Part shown: positions 8,019 to 16,087 of the stretch, one piece after another
Layout: each line of letters begins with the position of its first letter
Position numbering within the stretch: position 1 is the first letter of the stretch
DNA from: Lachnospiraceae bacterium MD308
GTDB lineage: Bacteria; Bacillota; Clostridia; Lachnospirales; Lachnospiraceae
Assembly: GCA_010206225.2 (NCBI GenBank)
Contig: VIQU02000011.1
Span: 1 to 64,000, forward strand
Direction of reading: 5' to 3'
Length of the DNA stretch: 64,000 nucleotides
Notes under the pieces: generated by a model
What the model was told of the DNA's origin: nothing
Databases searched by the model: none
What the model saw: the letters and a program-made list of their open reading frames with translations, nothing else
Made by a program: the position numbers and the translations under genes

Positions 8019-8102
8019 ATTGAACCGCCGTGTACCGAACGGTACGCACGGTGGTGTGAGAGGTCGGAATTTCTCAAATAAGAGAAATTCCTCCTACTCG
8101 AT
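8019..8102 (+). ncRNA. Group II intron domains V and VI
   Basis: ACCGCCGTGTACC pairs with GGTACGCACGGTGGT around a short GAAC loop region, forming the catalytic domain V hairpin, followed by GTGAGAGG. Domain VI is a stem of GGAATTTCTC and GAGAAATTCC with the branch-point A expected in CCTACTCG. These are the most conserved pieces of the ribozyme and they look undamaged. Confidence 0.8.
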
Positions 8103-8216
8103 TGTTGTAAAGATTTTATTTTTATATTTTCCTTATTGTAAGATGATTAAAAATATAGTAATATAAATATATAGATGATATTAGTAAATTTGTTTTAGAA
8201 AATAAGGAGGTATAAG

Positions 8217-8615
8217 ATGGAAGCAGTATTTCAGGAAGAAGAGCGTTCTTTGAGCGCGTGTGAGTCCCTTGTAATGAAAGCAATCTGGGATAAGGGGGAA
8301 GATATTTCCATTCCTGAGCTGGCAGAGGTTCTCAGGACAAAGTATAACAAAGATTATAAAAGGACAACAATCGTAACGTTTGTCCTGAACCTTTCCGCGA
8401 AAGGTTTTGCCAGACAATACCGGGTAGGGAGATATGCCTATGTCCATGCCCTGAAGAGTGAGGAGGAGTATAAGCAAAAGCTTTTGAAGGAGCAGATGGA
8501 TTTTTGGTATCAGGGAGACGCGGTAAAAGTGGTAGCGGCGCTCTGCGAAGCGAAGAAGATGAGTCAGACAGAACTGCAAAAGATAAGAGGGATTTTAGAT
8601 GACTTGGACGATTAA
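8217..8615 (+). CDS. BlaI/MecI-family winged-helix repressor
   Basis: A 132-residue repressor that, in characterised members, dimerises on operator DNA and is removed when its partner metalloprotease senses a cell-wall antibiotic. It has the family's winged helix (LSACESLVMKAIWDKGEDIS, then TTIVTFVLNLSAKGFARQYR) and the C-terminal dimerisation helices ending LQKIRGILDDLDD. AAGGAGGT precedes the ATG. It overlaps the start of the BlaR1-like gene by 17 nt, so the two are co-translated, as in blaI-blaR1 pairs. No beta-lactamase or PBP2a gene is nearby, so the regulated target here is unknown. Confidence 0.88.
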   Translation: MEAVFQEEERSLSACESLVMKAIWDKGEDISIPELAEVLRTKYNKDYKRTTIVTFVLNLSAKGFARQYRVGRYAYVHALKSEEEYKQKLLKEQMDFWYQGDAVKVVAALCEAKKMSQTELQKIRGILDDLDD

Positions 8616-9960
8616 ACCAGTAGCCTGTCTGATCTTAACCTCTGTATCAGGAAGTATCCTGTTTATCTTCTGGTATTTTTTAGGGCGATTGCTGGAAAAG
8701 GTTGGATTTTTGAATATCCTGTATGAGTTTATGAAGCTGGTTATGGTGTTTTTCACTGTCCCCGTGCTGTTTTTTGCCATGCGCTGGATGGATGACACTT
8801 TTGGAACATATAAAGGTGATCTGTTTGTGCAGACGCAGCTGATTATGACAGTTTGCGGCAGCTTTCTCGTCTTATGGCTGGCAGCGGCTTGCTTTATGCT
8901 TTACAGGCAGATGCGGCTGGTGTACAGGACGAAACAGCTCTTTAGCGCGAGTTTTCCCTGCGAACGGCACGTAGAAGAGCTGTTTGAGGAAATCAGGCAG
9001 AAAATGGGCATACCGGAGGGAAAAGTAGCGTTGGCAAGGTGTTATCAGACGCCGATGGCAGTGCTTTGGGGAATCAGGCGGCCGACAGTTGTTCTGCCGG
9101 TGGAAACATACTCCGATGAAGAGCTGGAAGTGATCTTCGTTCATGAGCTGACGCATTATAAGCATAACGATATTCTGTGGAGAAGGCTTGCTTCGGCCCT
9201 GATAGTAATCCACTGTTTTAATCCTCTTGTATGGAAGCTTTATAAGCTTCTTAGGAAATGGAGTGAATATGCCTGCGATTTTGCCGCGTATGAAGCGGCG
9301 GGAGGACTTAAGCATTATTTCCTGACCATTATGAAAATCCAGATAAAATCGGCGGGACTGAATTCATATTTTGGAGTGGCGCTGAGTGAAAATAAAAATG
9401 AACTGGAAGAAAGGATAAAAAAAATGAAAATACAAAAGAGAATTCAGAAACGTTCTGCATGGAAGGCAGCAGTCATCTGTGCAGTTATGATGCTGTTAAA
9501 TTCATTAACGGTAATCGCCGCTTCAGAAGGAATGGGGATGGCATATCATGCGGCATACGAGGCTACTTCAAGCGAAACAGAGCTGCCGCTTCCGCCCAAA
9601 CTGCAGGAATATGAGGAGTCCGGAGAGACAGAAGGGATTGTGGAAGAGATTGGCGAAGTCGATGAATTGTCACGCAGTTCTAAGAGCTTTAACTGGTCAA
9701 TTGCAAGCGGAATACGAAAAAAAAGCGCAGAATTCAGCGCAAAAGCCGGTAATAGTATTGGTATAATGGTTATGGTTTCGCCGGCAGATAAATCGGTTCG
9801 TGTTGGAATTATTAAGCCGGATGGAACCAGACGGTATGTAACAGGGAAAGGGACTGTACAAAATACATTTTCAATAAGTCAATCAGGTACATATCAGGTA
9901 TATGTTGAAAATGCCAGCGGCACGAAAGTTACAGTAGAAGGGACTTATATTGTAAAGTAG
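8599..9960 (+). CDS. BlaR1/MecR1-like M56 membrane metalloprotease with an unusual sensor domain
   Basis: A 453-residue membrane protein: N-terminal helices (about 10-30, 40-60 and 82-102), a cytoplasmic zinc-protease domain with HELTH at residues 182-186 and a likely third ligand Glu223 in WSEYACD, a last helix at 289-308, and an extracellular C-terminal part (310-453). In BlaR1 the C-terminus is a penicillin-binding domain. Here it is only about 140 residues, starts with an acidic linker and continues as a predicted beta-rich domain (VRVGIIKPDGTRRYV, SQSGTYQVYVENASG) without SXXK, SXN or KTG motifs. It should cleave the adjacent repressor on receiving a signal, but that signal is probably not beta-lactam acylation. 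Confidence 0.85.
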   Translation: MTWTIKPVACLILTSVSGSILFIFWYFLGRLLEKVGFLNILYEFMKLVMVFFTVPVLFFAMRWMDDTFGTYKGDLFVQTQLIMTVCGSFLVLWLAAACFMLYRQMRLVYRTKQLFSASFPCERHVEELFEEIRQKMGIPEGKVALARCYQTPMAVLWGIRRPTVVLPVETYSDEELEVIFVHELTHYKHNDILWRRLASALIVIHCFNPLVWKLYKLLRKWSEYACDFAAYEAAGGLKHYFLTIMKIQIKSAGLNSYFGVALSENKNELEERIKKMKIQKRIQKRSAWKAAVICAVMMLLNSLTVIAASEGMGMAYHAAYEATSSETELPLPPKLQEYEESGETEGIVEEIGEVDELSRSSKSFNWSIASGIRKKSAEFSAKAGNSIGIMVMVSPADKSVRVGIIKPDGTRRYVTGKGTVQNTFSISQSGTYQVYVENASGTKVTVEGTYIVK

Positions 9961-10266
9961 TATTTTAAGGGGACAAAAATCCCCTTATGAAACCAGCATA
10001 ACGACTAAAAAAACAGATATATAGCTTGATAGATTTTAGAAAGGATTGAGATGAAAACAAACGATATTTTATATATGAAAAATGATGTTTACTTCTTTTG
10101 CAGTGAGCGCTCTCCGTCGGTATATGAGCAAAGTTAGCTGCGAAGCAGCGAGAAAGCGCTGTAAGTGCCTTTGCGTATGGCATGGGAGTGAACAGTTACT
10201 ATAGACTATCAGAGAGAACTTAATGTTACAGAATAATTTGTACAAATCAGAAAAGTGAGGTATAAT
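9961..10266. other. Intergenic stretch between the BlaR1-like gene and the secreted protein
   Basis: A short hairpin AAGGGGA/TCCCCTT (9967-9973 with 9980-9986) follows the BlaR1-like stop; it has no T-run and may be a weak terminator. A 28-codon frame at 10051-10137 has a passable AAAGGA ribosome binding site but no recognisable content. The remainder presumably carries the promoter of the secreted-protein gene. Nothing else is evident. Confidence 0.35.
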
Positions 10267-10698
10267 ATGAAAAAATTAGTATCAATGTGTATAACAATAA
10301 TTATGGTAATGGCTTTATCAGTCACTGCATTTGCTGCAGATAACACACCGAAGGCAGGAGAGGCAAGCCCGCAGGCTACAGCGCCGCCGATAACCAGTGT
10401 AAAAATCGAATCGGGATATTATCTGGAAGAGAGTCATTGGTATCCCCACTTGATAGGGCATTATATTGTGCCGGTTAGAATTATGGGTTACGGTTCTGTC
10501 ATTGCGACATTTAACGGTGAATCAGTAACAAGTTATGAATCAGAGGGTATATTAGGGCCGGGAAATGTCGCAGTTGGATGGGTTTATCATTACGACTGCG
10601 GAAAACCACTTCCGGGGGAATATGTTTTTGAAGTAAAAGCCCGCGGCTGGCAATCAGTGAATGTAATTAGAGCAACGGATACAATCACAATACCTTAG
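10267..10698 (+). CDS. Secreted beta-rich protein of unknown function
   Basis: A 143-residue protein. The ATG at 10267 is preferred over an in-frame GTG 12 nt upstream, which forms part of the ribosome binding site (GTGAGG). A classic signal peptide (Met-Lys-Lys, then a hydrophobic core to ALSVTAFAAD) predicts cleavage after AFA, about residue 23. The mature part is rich in Gly, Tyr and Val and looks like a single beta-sandwich domain; I see no catalytic motif. It lies downstream of the BlaI/BlaR1-like pair and 13 nt before the next gene, so these two are probably co-transcribed and might be targets of that pair. Confidence 0.7.
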   Translation: MKKLVSMCITIIMVMALSVTAFAADNTPKAGEASPQATAPPITSVKIESGYYLEESHWYPHLIGHYIVPVRIMGYGSVIATFNGESVTSYESEGILGPGNVAVGWVYHYDCGKPLPGEYVFEVKARGWQSVNVIRATDTITIP

Positions 10699-10711
10699 GA
10701 GGGATATCAAT

Positions 10712-11305
10712 ATGGCTATGGGCGGCATTACTTTAGGCGGAGCCGGGAGGTTCGGTTATCAGACACAACAATATACGTCAGGGAAAACATCAGGAATGTC
10801 TCTCAGGGACCGCTATTATTTTGGCTCAGTAGGAGACTGGTCTTCTGGAAAAACAATACATGTATACAGAGATGCTTTATATACCACCGGAGGAGGAAAC
10901 GGGCAGGAGCTGCATCTTAATTATGCTGAAAGCTCGACTGCGGAAAACCCTGTGATAAAAGCATGGGGAGTAGATTCAAAAGGGAAAGAGTATGAGGAAT
11001 TGATTTATGTCAATCAGGTAGATCCCCGCAATGCAACGATAGCGGAGATGAAGGCTCTGGAAGCCCACCTAAAGAAGCAGGGAGACAGTGTGCTTACAGC
11101 TCAGATTCCACGAGTAGGAAATTTTATTGGAAGGGCATTGAGCGCGTTTGACGTACATGAGAAGATTAATTTCATCCAGCTTTTTAATGAGGTAGCGGAT
11201 AAGGCGATGGAACCGGACAATGCCGCGGGACTCCGCCTTGATGCAGACCGATTTTTATATCTGTGGATGAGTAAAGAGAAGGAGCTGATGGAAGAACTGT
11301 CATAG
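10712..11305 (+). CDS. Conserved-looking protein of unknown function, C-terminal helical
   Basis: A 197-residue protein with a strong TTAGGAGGG ribosome binding site. The N-terminal 40 residues are Gly/Ser/Tyr-rich and probably flexible (ITLGGAGRFGYQTQQY). The middle is predicted beta-rich (KTIHVYRDALYTTGGGNG). The C-terminal 90 residues are helical (ATIAEMKALEAHLKKQGDSV; DRFLYLWMSKEKELMEEL). There is no signal peptide, although its operon partner is secreted. I recognise no family. The Gly-rich, non-exported opening resembles small phage or surface-associated proteins only superficially. Confidence 0.6.
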   Translation: MAMGGITLGGAGRFGYQTQQYTSGKTSGMSLRDRYYFGSVGDWSSGKTIHVYRDALYTTGGGNGQELHLNYAESSTAENPVIKAWGVDSKGKEYEELIYVNQVDPRNATIAEMKALEAHLKKQGDSVLTAQIPRVGNFIGRALSAFDVHEKINFIQLFNEVADKAMEPDNAAGLRLDADRFLYLWMSKEKELMEELS

Positions 11306-11360
11306 GTTCTTTGCGGCGGGATATCTCTGGCAATATATGACTGAAAAAAAGGAGCGGATA

Positions 11361-12233
11361 TTATGGAGACATAGATCCGCTCCACTCTTCTGCAAAAGAT
11401 AAGAACTTTAATGTGGCAGGGGAAGGCTGCGTGTCCGGAAGATGCGCGGCGCCCAGAACACGGGAGTAATGCTCTGTAAAGGAGCGTACACAGATATCAA
11501 AGGGTGCATTATGTAACAGCAGTTTTGGCAAAATCGTGATACCGAATCCTTTTTCGACCATCTTCAGAGCTGCAAAATCTTCATTAACCTGATAGCGTAT
11601 TTTAGGGCGTATGCCGTTCATCTCAAAGATCTTTCCTGTCTCGTAGTCAAGCCGGTCACAGGTTAGTATAAAGTCCTGTTTGTCAACATCGGAAAGGGAG
11701 ACGGCAACCTGCTCGGAAAGGGGATGTTCTTTTGGAGTCACCAGCATAAGTTCATCCTTTCCCAAAGGGATGAAAGGATAATCAGGAACGGAATAACGCG
11801 AGACAAAGATGCAGTCCAGTTTGTTATTCTTTAAGTTGGCAATAAGGGGACGGAAACCTTCCACATATAAATCAAAAGTAATTTTAGGATAAACTTCTGA
11901 AAATTTCCGCAAAATATCCGGCAGCCAGTGATAGGAAATGCTCTGAATCGAACCAATACGGATATAACCGCTGTCTAGGCTTAAAAGGTCGGCAGCGGTT
12001 TGTTGTATTTTTTTCTCCTCATAACAGATGGTTTCCAGAGAATGAACGATCTCTTCGGTGTTTGGCAGGAGCGAGACGCCGTGTTTGGTACGTTTAAACA
12101 AGGAAAGTCCCAGTTCTTTTTCAAAGCTTTTGATCAGTTGGCTGACGGCAGACTGCGTATAATTGAACTTGGCTGCTGTTTTTGAAATGCTGCCTGTCTT
12201 GCACACATCTAGTATGATTTCATATTTGCTCAC
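11361..12233 (-). CDS. LysR-family transcriptional regulator
   Basis: A 290-residue regulator with an N-terminal winged helix-turn-helix (GSISKTAAKFNYTQSAVSQL, about residues 14-34) and a periplasmic-binding-like effector domain (about 90-290). It is divergent from the dehydratase operon, the classic arrangement for LysR activators that respond to a pathway metabolite, and a near-perfect palindrome at 12343-12366 is a candidate binding site. The effector is unknown but is probably the substrate or an intermediate of the dehydratase/OCD/tautomerase pathway. Confidence 0.9.
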   Translation of the reverse strand: MSKYEIILDVCKTGSISKTAAKFNYTQSAVSQLIKSFEKELGLSLFKRTKHGVSLLPNTEEIVHSLETICYEEKKIQQTAADLLSLDSGYIRIGSIQSISYHWLPDILRKFSEVYPKITFDLYVEGFRPLIANLKNNKLDCIFVSRYSVPDYPFIPLGKDELMLVTPKEHPLSEQVAVSLSDVDKQDFILTCDRLDYETGKIFEMNGIRPKIRYQVNEDFAALKMVEKGFGITILPKLLLHNAPFDICVRSFTEHYSRVLGAAHLPDTQPSPATLKFLSFAEEWSGSMSP

Positions 12234-12342
12234 TGTTTTTACCTCGAAATATAAGAAAAATTAATACTTAAAATTAATAAAGCTTAAAAGGTCAGCCGAA
12301 ATTCAATGTTTATCGGAGTTATAAGCGGAACTTCTAACTTTA

Positions 12343-12366
12343 ATAAATAACCTTAAGTTTATTTAT
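12343..12366. promoter_or_regulatory. Candidate LysR binding palindrome
   Basis: An AT-rich dyad, ATAAATAAC-CTTAAG-TTTATTTAT, is symmetric about CTTAAG (12352-12357) except for one mismatched pair beside the core. It lies about 110 bp upstream of the LysR start and about 145 bp upstream of the dehydratase start, where a LysR recognition site would be expected. Confidence 0.5.
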
Positions 12367-12511
12367 CTATAAGTTTTCTTTATTATTAACATAAGAGATA
12401 AATAGCTGTCAAGAGGAACTATGATAATTCGGCGAGAACGAATGACAGAGGGTTGCTATGAGCGGCTTGCAGACCGTGGATAGCGATGGCAGATAAAAAA
12501 GGAGGAGAAAT

Positions 12512-14182
12512 ATGGGTACAGAATTTTGGAATGGAGCAGAAGCAGCGCACCGGCGTGTCATGATGAAGGCAGCCGGATATTCGGACAGCGATATTAGGAA
12601 GAAACCGCATATCGGCGTACCGAATTCATATATGGCAGGATCGCCGGGATCTGCGCATCTGCGTCAGATTGCCGAGGCGGTCAAGGAGGGAATCTGGGCG
12701 GCAGGCGGTGTGCCGGTAGAATTCGGGATTCCGGCAACCTGCGGCAATCTGGCAAATGGAGCGGAAGAACTGAAATATGAGCAGGTAGGAAGAGATATTG
12801 TTGCCATGTCTGTTGAATTTGTCACAAGAGTACATAATTTTGACGGTCTTGTTATGGTTGCGTCCTGCGACAATATCATTGCCGGATGTTATCTTGCGGC
12901 AATGCGGCTTGATATTCCGTCTATGGTTGTGACGGGCGGCTCGATGCAGCCGGGACAGTACTGCGGTAAGACGGTTGTGGAGGCAGATTTGGATGCAGCA
13001 CGTTTTTCCGGCGCGACAGAGGAAGAGCTGTTTGGTCTGGAGGACAGTGTCTGTCCGTCTTTCGGTGCATGTCCTTCTATGGGAACGGCGAACACGATGC
13101 AGATGTTAGGAGAAGTTCTGAATCTGGTACTCCCCGGTACGGCAACGATCCCGGCGTCTGATAATGCAAAGCTTAGAAAAGCAAGAGAAGCCGGAGCATA
13201 TGCGGTAGAGCTTGTAAAGTCAGGGCGGAAGCCGTCAGAGCTGATCACAAAGGAAGTACTGATGAATGCGATTATGTTTGATATGGCAGTGGCAGGTTCC
13301 ACCAATGCGGTACTGCATTTACAATCCTATGCCTATGAGCTGGGGATCAAGATGACACTGGCGGATTTTGAAAAATACGCAGGAGAGATTCCGTGTATCA
13401 ATGCAGTTGTGCCAAGCGGCCCTTATACAGTCGTTGATTTTCATTATGCCGGCGGCGTCATGAATGTCATGAAGCAGTTGGAGAGCAAGCTTTTTACCGA
13501 TGTACCGGGCATGTATGGAATTACGTGGAAGGAAATGCTGTCAAAGGTAACGCCTCGGGAGAATCAGGTTATCCATTCTCTGGAAAAACCACTGTTTAAT
13601 GAACCGGGATTAAAGATTCTAAGAGGAAACTTATCGCCGAATGGTGCTATCGTCCGTCCTACGGCTGTCTATGAAGAAGTGAAGTATCTGAAGGGGAAAG
13701 CAAAGGTATTCGACGGAGACAGACCGGCCTTTGACGCGATTCAGGCGGGCGAGATCGTTCCTGGAGACATCATCGTGATTCGTTATGAAGGGTGTAAGGG
13801 AGCGCCGGGCATGAAAGAGCTGATGCTGAGTATCGACGCCCTGATCGGAAAAGGTCTGCATAAGAGTGTCGGGTTGATTTCCGATGCGAGATTTTCTGGA
13901 TTTAATTTTGGAGCAATCGTAGGTCATGTATCGCCGGAGGCTTATGACAGAGGTCTGATCGCCCTTGTAGAAAACGGAGATGAGATCGTCATGGATATTA
14001 ACGGAGGAGAGATTTCCCTTCTGGTGACGGAAGATGAGATTGAGAGAAGAAGAAAGGCGTGGATATGCCCGCCGTTAAAAGAAGCAAAAGGATGTCTTAA
14101 TATTTATGCGAAGATGTGCCGTCCGGCAGAGGAAGGCGGAGCGATGCAGCCGTGGGATCTGGATGCGCGTTTTGACAGATAG
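12512..14182 (+). CDS. Divergent IlvD/Edd-family dehydratase
   Basis: Members of this family (dihydroxy-acid dehydratase, phosphogluconate dehydratase, sugar-acid dehydratases) remove water from 2,3-dihydroxy acids using an Fe-S cluster. The 556-aa protein aligns along its whole length: AGGVPVEF, CDNIIAG, GACPSMGTANTM, MAVAGSTNAVLHL, RYEGCKGAPGMKE, IVGHVSPEA. Cys119 and Cys187 fit Fe-S ligands. Several normally invariant positions differ: the Asp of the DGIAMGH segment is Cys77 (ATCGN), the Lys of CDK (a carboxylated Mg2+ ligand in characterised enzymes) is Asn121, and the GGTSG-type loop after RFSG is FNFG. It is therefore unlikely to be the isoleucine/valine enzyme. GGAGG precedes the start. 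It heads a four-gene operon divergent from the LysR gene. Confidence 0.85.
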   Translation: MGTEFWNGAEAAHRRVMMKAAGYSDSDIRKKPHIGVPNSYMAGSPGSAHLRQIAEAVKEGIWAAGGVPVEFGIPATCGNLANGAEELKYEQVGRDIVAMSVEFVTRVHNFDGLVMVASCDNIIAGCYLAAMRLDIPSMVVTGGSMQPGQYCGKTVVEADLDAARFSGATEEELFGLEDSVCPSFGACPSMGTANTMQMLGEVLNLVLPGTATIPASDNAKLRKAREAGAYAVELVKSGRKPSELITKEVLMNAIMFDMAVAGSTNAVLHLQSYAYELGIKMTLADFEKYAGEIPCINAVVPSGPYTVVDFHYAGGVMNVMKQLESKLFTDVPGMYGITWKEMLSKVTPRENQVIHSLEKPLFNEPGLKILRGNLSPNGAIVRPTAVYEEVKYLKGKAKVFDGDRPAFDAIQAGEIVPGDIIVIRYEGCKGAPGMKELMLSIDALIGKGLHKSVGLISDARFSGFNFGAIVGHVSPEAYDRGLIALVENGDEIVMDINGGEISLLVTEDEIERRRKAWICPPLKEAKGCLNIYAKMCRPAEEGGAMQPWDLDARFDR

Positions 14183-14198
14183 ACAAGGAGGATAAGTT

Positions 14199-15077
14199 AT
14201 GATGATACTTGCATTTCGGGTTATTACGATTCTGTTTGTTATATTTTATGGAGCCTTCCTCTTCAGGGATGTAATTAAAAATGGACCGAAAAATGAATCT
14301 ATGCTGAATAAAGTACTGTATGGAATCATGGGATTTGTTCTGAATATTCTGGATACGCTTGGAGTCGGGAGCAATGCAACTCAGGCAGCATTCTTCAAAT
14401 TTACGAAGCTGAGTCCGGATGATGAACTTCCGGGGAACGGAAATGTAATCTTTGCTATTCCGGTTGCCGTAGAGTTTCTTCTGTTTCTGGATATTGTGGA
14501 GGTGGAGCCGATTACCCTGATTACAATGATCGCGGCGTCAGTTCTGGGAGCCGTTGTCGGAGCGAAGATCGTGTGCAAGCTCCCGATCAATGCGATCCGA
14601 GGAGTGCTGGCGGTGACACTGCCTTTTGTAGCTGTGGTGCTTGTAGTTAAGATTAATGGAATCGGACCGTTTGGGATTATGGGAGATGCGACAGGACTTA
14701 CAGGTGCAAAACTGATCATTGGAATCTTAGTTAATTTTGTATTAGGCGCCCTGATGACTTGCGGGGTTGGCTTATATGCGCCATGTATGGCATTATGCGC
14801 TCTTTTAGGGATGAATCTTACAGTTGCCTTCCCGATCATGATGGGTTCCTGTGCGTTTTTAATGCCGCCGGCAAGTGTGGAGTTTATCAAAAACGGCAGA
14901 TATAACAGAGGCGCGGCTATGATTGCAACGATTACAGGAGTGATTGGAGTATTTGTGGCATATTACATTGTTAAATCAATGCCGATTACTGCATTGACTT
15001 ATATTGTTGCTTTAGTATTGATTTATATGTCAGCATCTTTTATTATTACATTAATGAAAGAGAAGAAAAATGCATAA
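14199..15077 (+). CDS. TauE/SafE-family (TSUP) membrane permease
   Basis: A 292-residue polytopic protein with about eight hydrophobic segments, resembling the TSUP family (for example FVLNILDTLGVGSNATQAAF near the start, and GAVVGAKIVCKLPINAIRGV in the middle). Family members move sulfite, sulfoacetate, organosulfonates or other small organic anions. It lies 16 nt behind the dehydratase with AAGGAGGATAA as ribosome binding site, so it likely imports or exports the pathway's substrate or product, probably a small carboxylate or sulfonate. The substrate cannot be read from sequence. Confidence 0.75.
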   Translation: MMILAFRVITILFVIFYGAFLFRDVIKNGPKNESMLNKVLYGIMGFVLNILDTLGVGSNATQAAFFKFTKLSPDDELPGNGNVIFAIPVAVEFLLFLDIVEVEPITLITMIAASVLGAVVGAKIVCKLPINAIRGVLAVTLPFVAVVLVVKINGIGPFGIMGDATGLTGAKLIIGILVNFVLGALMTCGVGLYAPCMALCALLGMNLTVAFPIMMGSCAFLMPPASVEFIKNGRYNRGAAMIATITGVIGVFVAYYIVKSMPITALTYIVALVLIYMSASFIITLMKEKKNA

Positions 15078-15088
15078 GGAGGAAAAAC

Positions 15089-16075
15089 ATGTTACTTTTG
15101 TCAAGAGAGGATATTAAAAAGGTATTTTCAATTCGCGAGGCAGTGGAGGCAGATAAAAAGGCGTTCACGCTTGTAGTAGAGGGGAAATGTGATTCGCCGC
15201 TTCGCACAAAGATTCAGGCGCCGAGATATGACGGCTGCTTTCTGTTCATGCCGGCATATGTAGAGGAGATGGATACGGCGGCTCTGAAGACAGTCAATAT
15301 TTTCCCTCATAATATTGACAACGGGCTGCCCACATCACCAGCGCAGGTGCTTTTGATCGACGGGAAGACAGGCGTTGTGACGGCAGTTCTGGACGGTACT
15401 TATGTGACGCAGCTTCGGACAGGGGCATCTTCTGGCGTGGCATTTGATATGCTGGCGAAGAAGGACTGCCGGATTGGCGCACTGATCGGAACCGGAGGTC
15501 AGGCCGCCACACAGTTGGAGGCGATGATTGCGGTGAGAGAACTTGAGGAAGTGCGGGTATTTGACCTGAATTATGAGAGAACAGCGAAATTTGCAGAGCA
15601 GATGCAAAAAGAACTGCAGTCATATGGGACAAAGATCAAAGCAGTAAAATCCTCTGACGAAGCGATCGATGATGCGGATCTTCTGATCACAGTCACGCCA
15701 TCATCCAAGCCTGTATTTGATGGGACAAAGATTAAAAAAGGCTGTACCATAAGCTGTGTAGGCGCATACCAGCACCATATGCAGGAGATGGATCCGGCGA
15801 TACTGCCGCGTGCAGCGAAGATTTACTTTGATTCTCAGGAAGCGGTTCTTTCGGAGTCCGGAGATATCCTGATACCATTGGAGGAAGGAATCATAACGGA
15901 GGATGATTTCACCGGGGATATCGGAAAAGTCATCAAGGGAGAACTGATTGGCAGAGAAAATGATGATGAGATTATCGTGTATGAGACAGTTGGAGTAGGA
16001 GCGCAGGATCTTGTAACTGCAAAGACTATTTATGAGAAGGCTCTGGAAGCAGGAGTTGGTACACAGTGGGGATAA
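15089..16075 (+). CDS. Ornithine cyclodeaminase/mu-crystallin family NAD(P)-dependent enzyme
   Basis: A 328-residue protein of the family that includes ornithine cyclodeaminase, alanine and lysine dehydrogenases and cyclic-imine reductases. Seen directly are the conserved substrate segment FMPAYVEEMDTAALKTVN (with the family Lys), TYVTQLRTGASSGVA (Arg binding the carboxylate), the dinucleotide motif GALIGTGGQAATQ at about 131-143, and VGAYQHHMQEMDP. It has the usual length. It lies 11 nt after the permease gene in the dehydratase operon. A role reducing an imine or oxidising an amino acid formed in this pathway is likely; true ornithine cyclodeaminase activity is only one possibility. Confidence 0.85.
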   Translation: MLLLSREDIKKVFSIREAVEADKKAFTLVVEGKCDSPLRTKIQAPRYDGCFLFMPAYVEEMDTAALKTVNIFPHNIDNGLPTSPAQVLLIDGKTGVVTAVLDGTYVTQLRTGASSGVAFDMLAKKDCRIGALIGTGGQAATQLEAMIAVRELEEVRVFDLNYERTAKFAEQMQKELQSYGTKIKAVKSSDEAIDDADLLITVTPSSKPVFDGTKIKKGCTISCVGAYQHHMQEMDPAILPRAAKIYFDSQEAVLSESGDILIPLEEGIITEDDFTGDIGKVIKGELIGRENDDEIIVYETVGVGAQDLVTAKTIYEKALEAGVGTQWG

Positions 16076-16087
16076 GGAGAAGAGATT

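Larger units (their letters stand above)
6843..8102 (+). mobile_element. Group II intron, class C-like, with a deleted reverse transcriptase
   Basis: A self-splicing retroelement. The 5' part has the typical ribozyme opening: GCGCGCC near 6843, GGGTGAAAGTCCCG, CCTAGGCAACGAGGAAGTG, then the structured domain I-III region to about 7290. Domain IV contains the protein gene. Domain V (about 8019-8063) and domain VI with a bulged A close it, ending in CTCGAT at about 8102. Placement right behind a terminator and a CGC-like triad in domain V point to class C. The ribozyme parts look complete, so it may still splice if maturase is supplied in trans, but its own reverse transcriptase is broken. The exact 5' and 3' ends are estimates, uncertain by a few bases. 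Confidence 0.88.

Noticed and set aside
10051-10137. 28-codon open frame with an AAAGGA site before the secreted-protein gene
   Set aside because: Too short and without recognisable peptide features; other frames over the same DNA read equally well, so it is not supported as a gene.
12512-14182. Calling the dehydratase ilvD of branched-chain amino-acid synthesis
   Set aside because: No ilvB/ilvC/leu genes are nearby, and conserved Mg2+-site residues of IlvD are replaced, so the biosynthetic name would be misleading.
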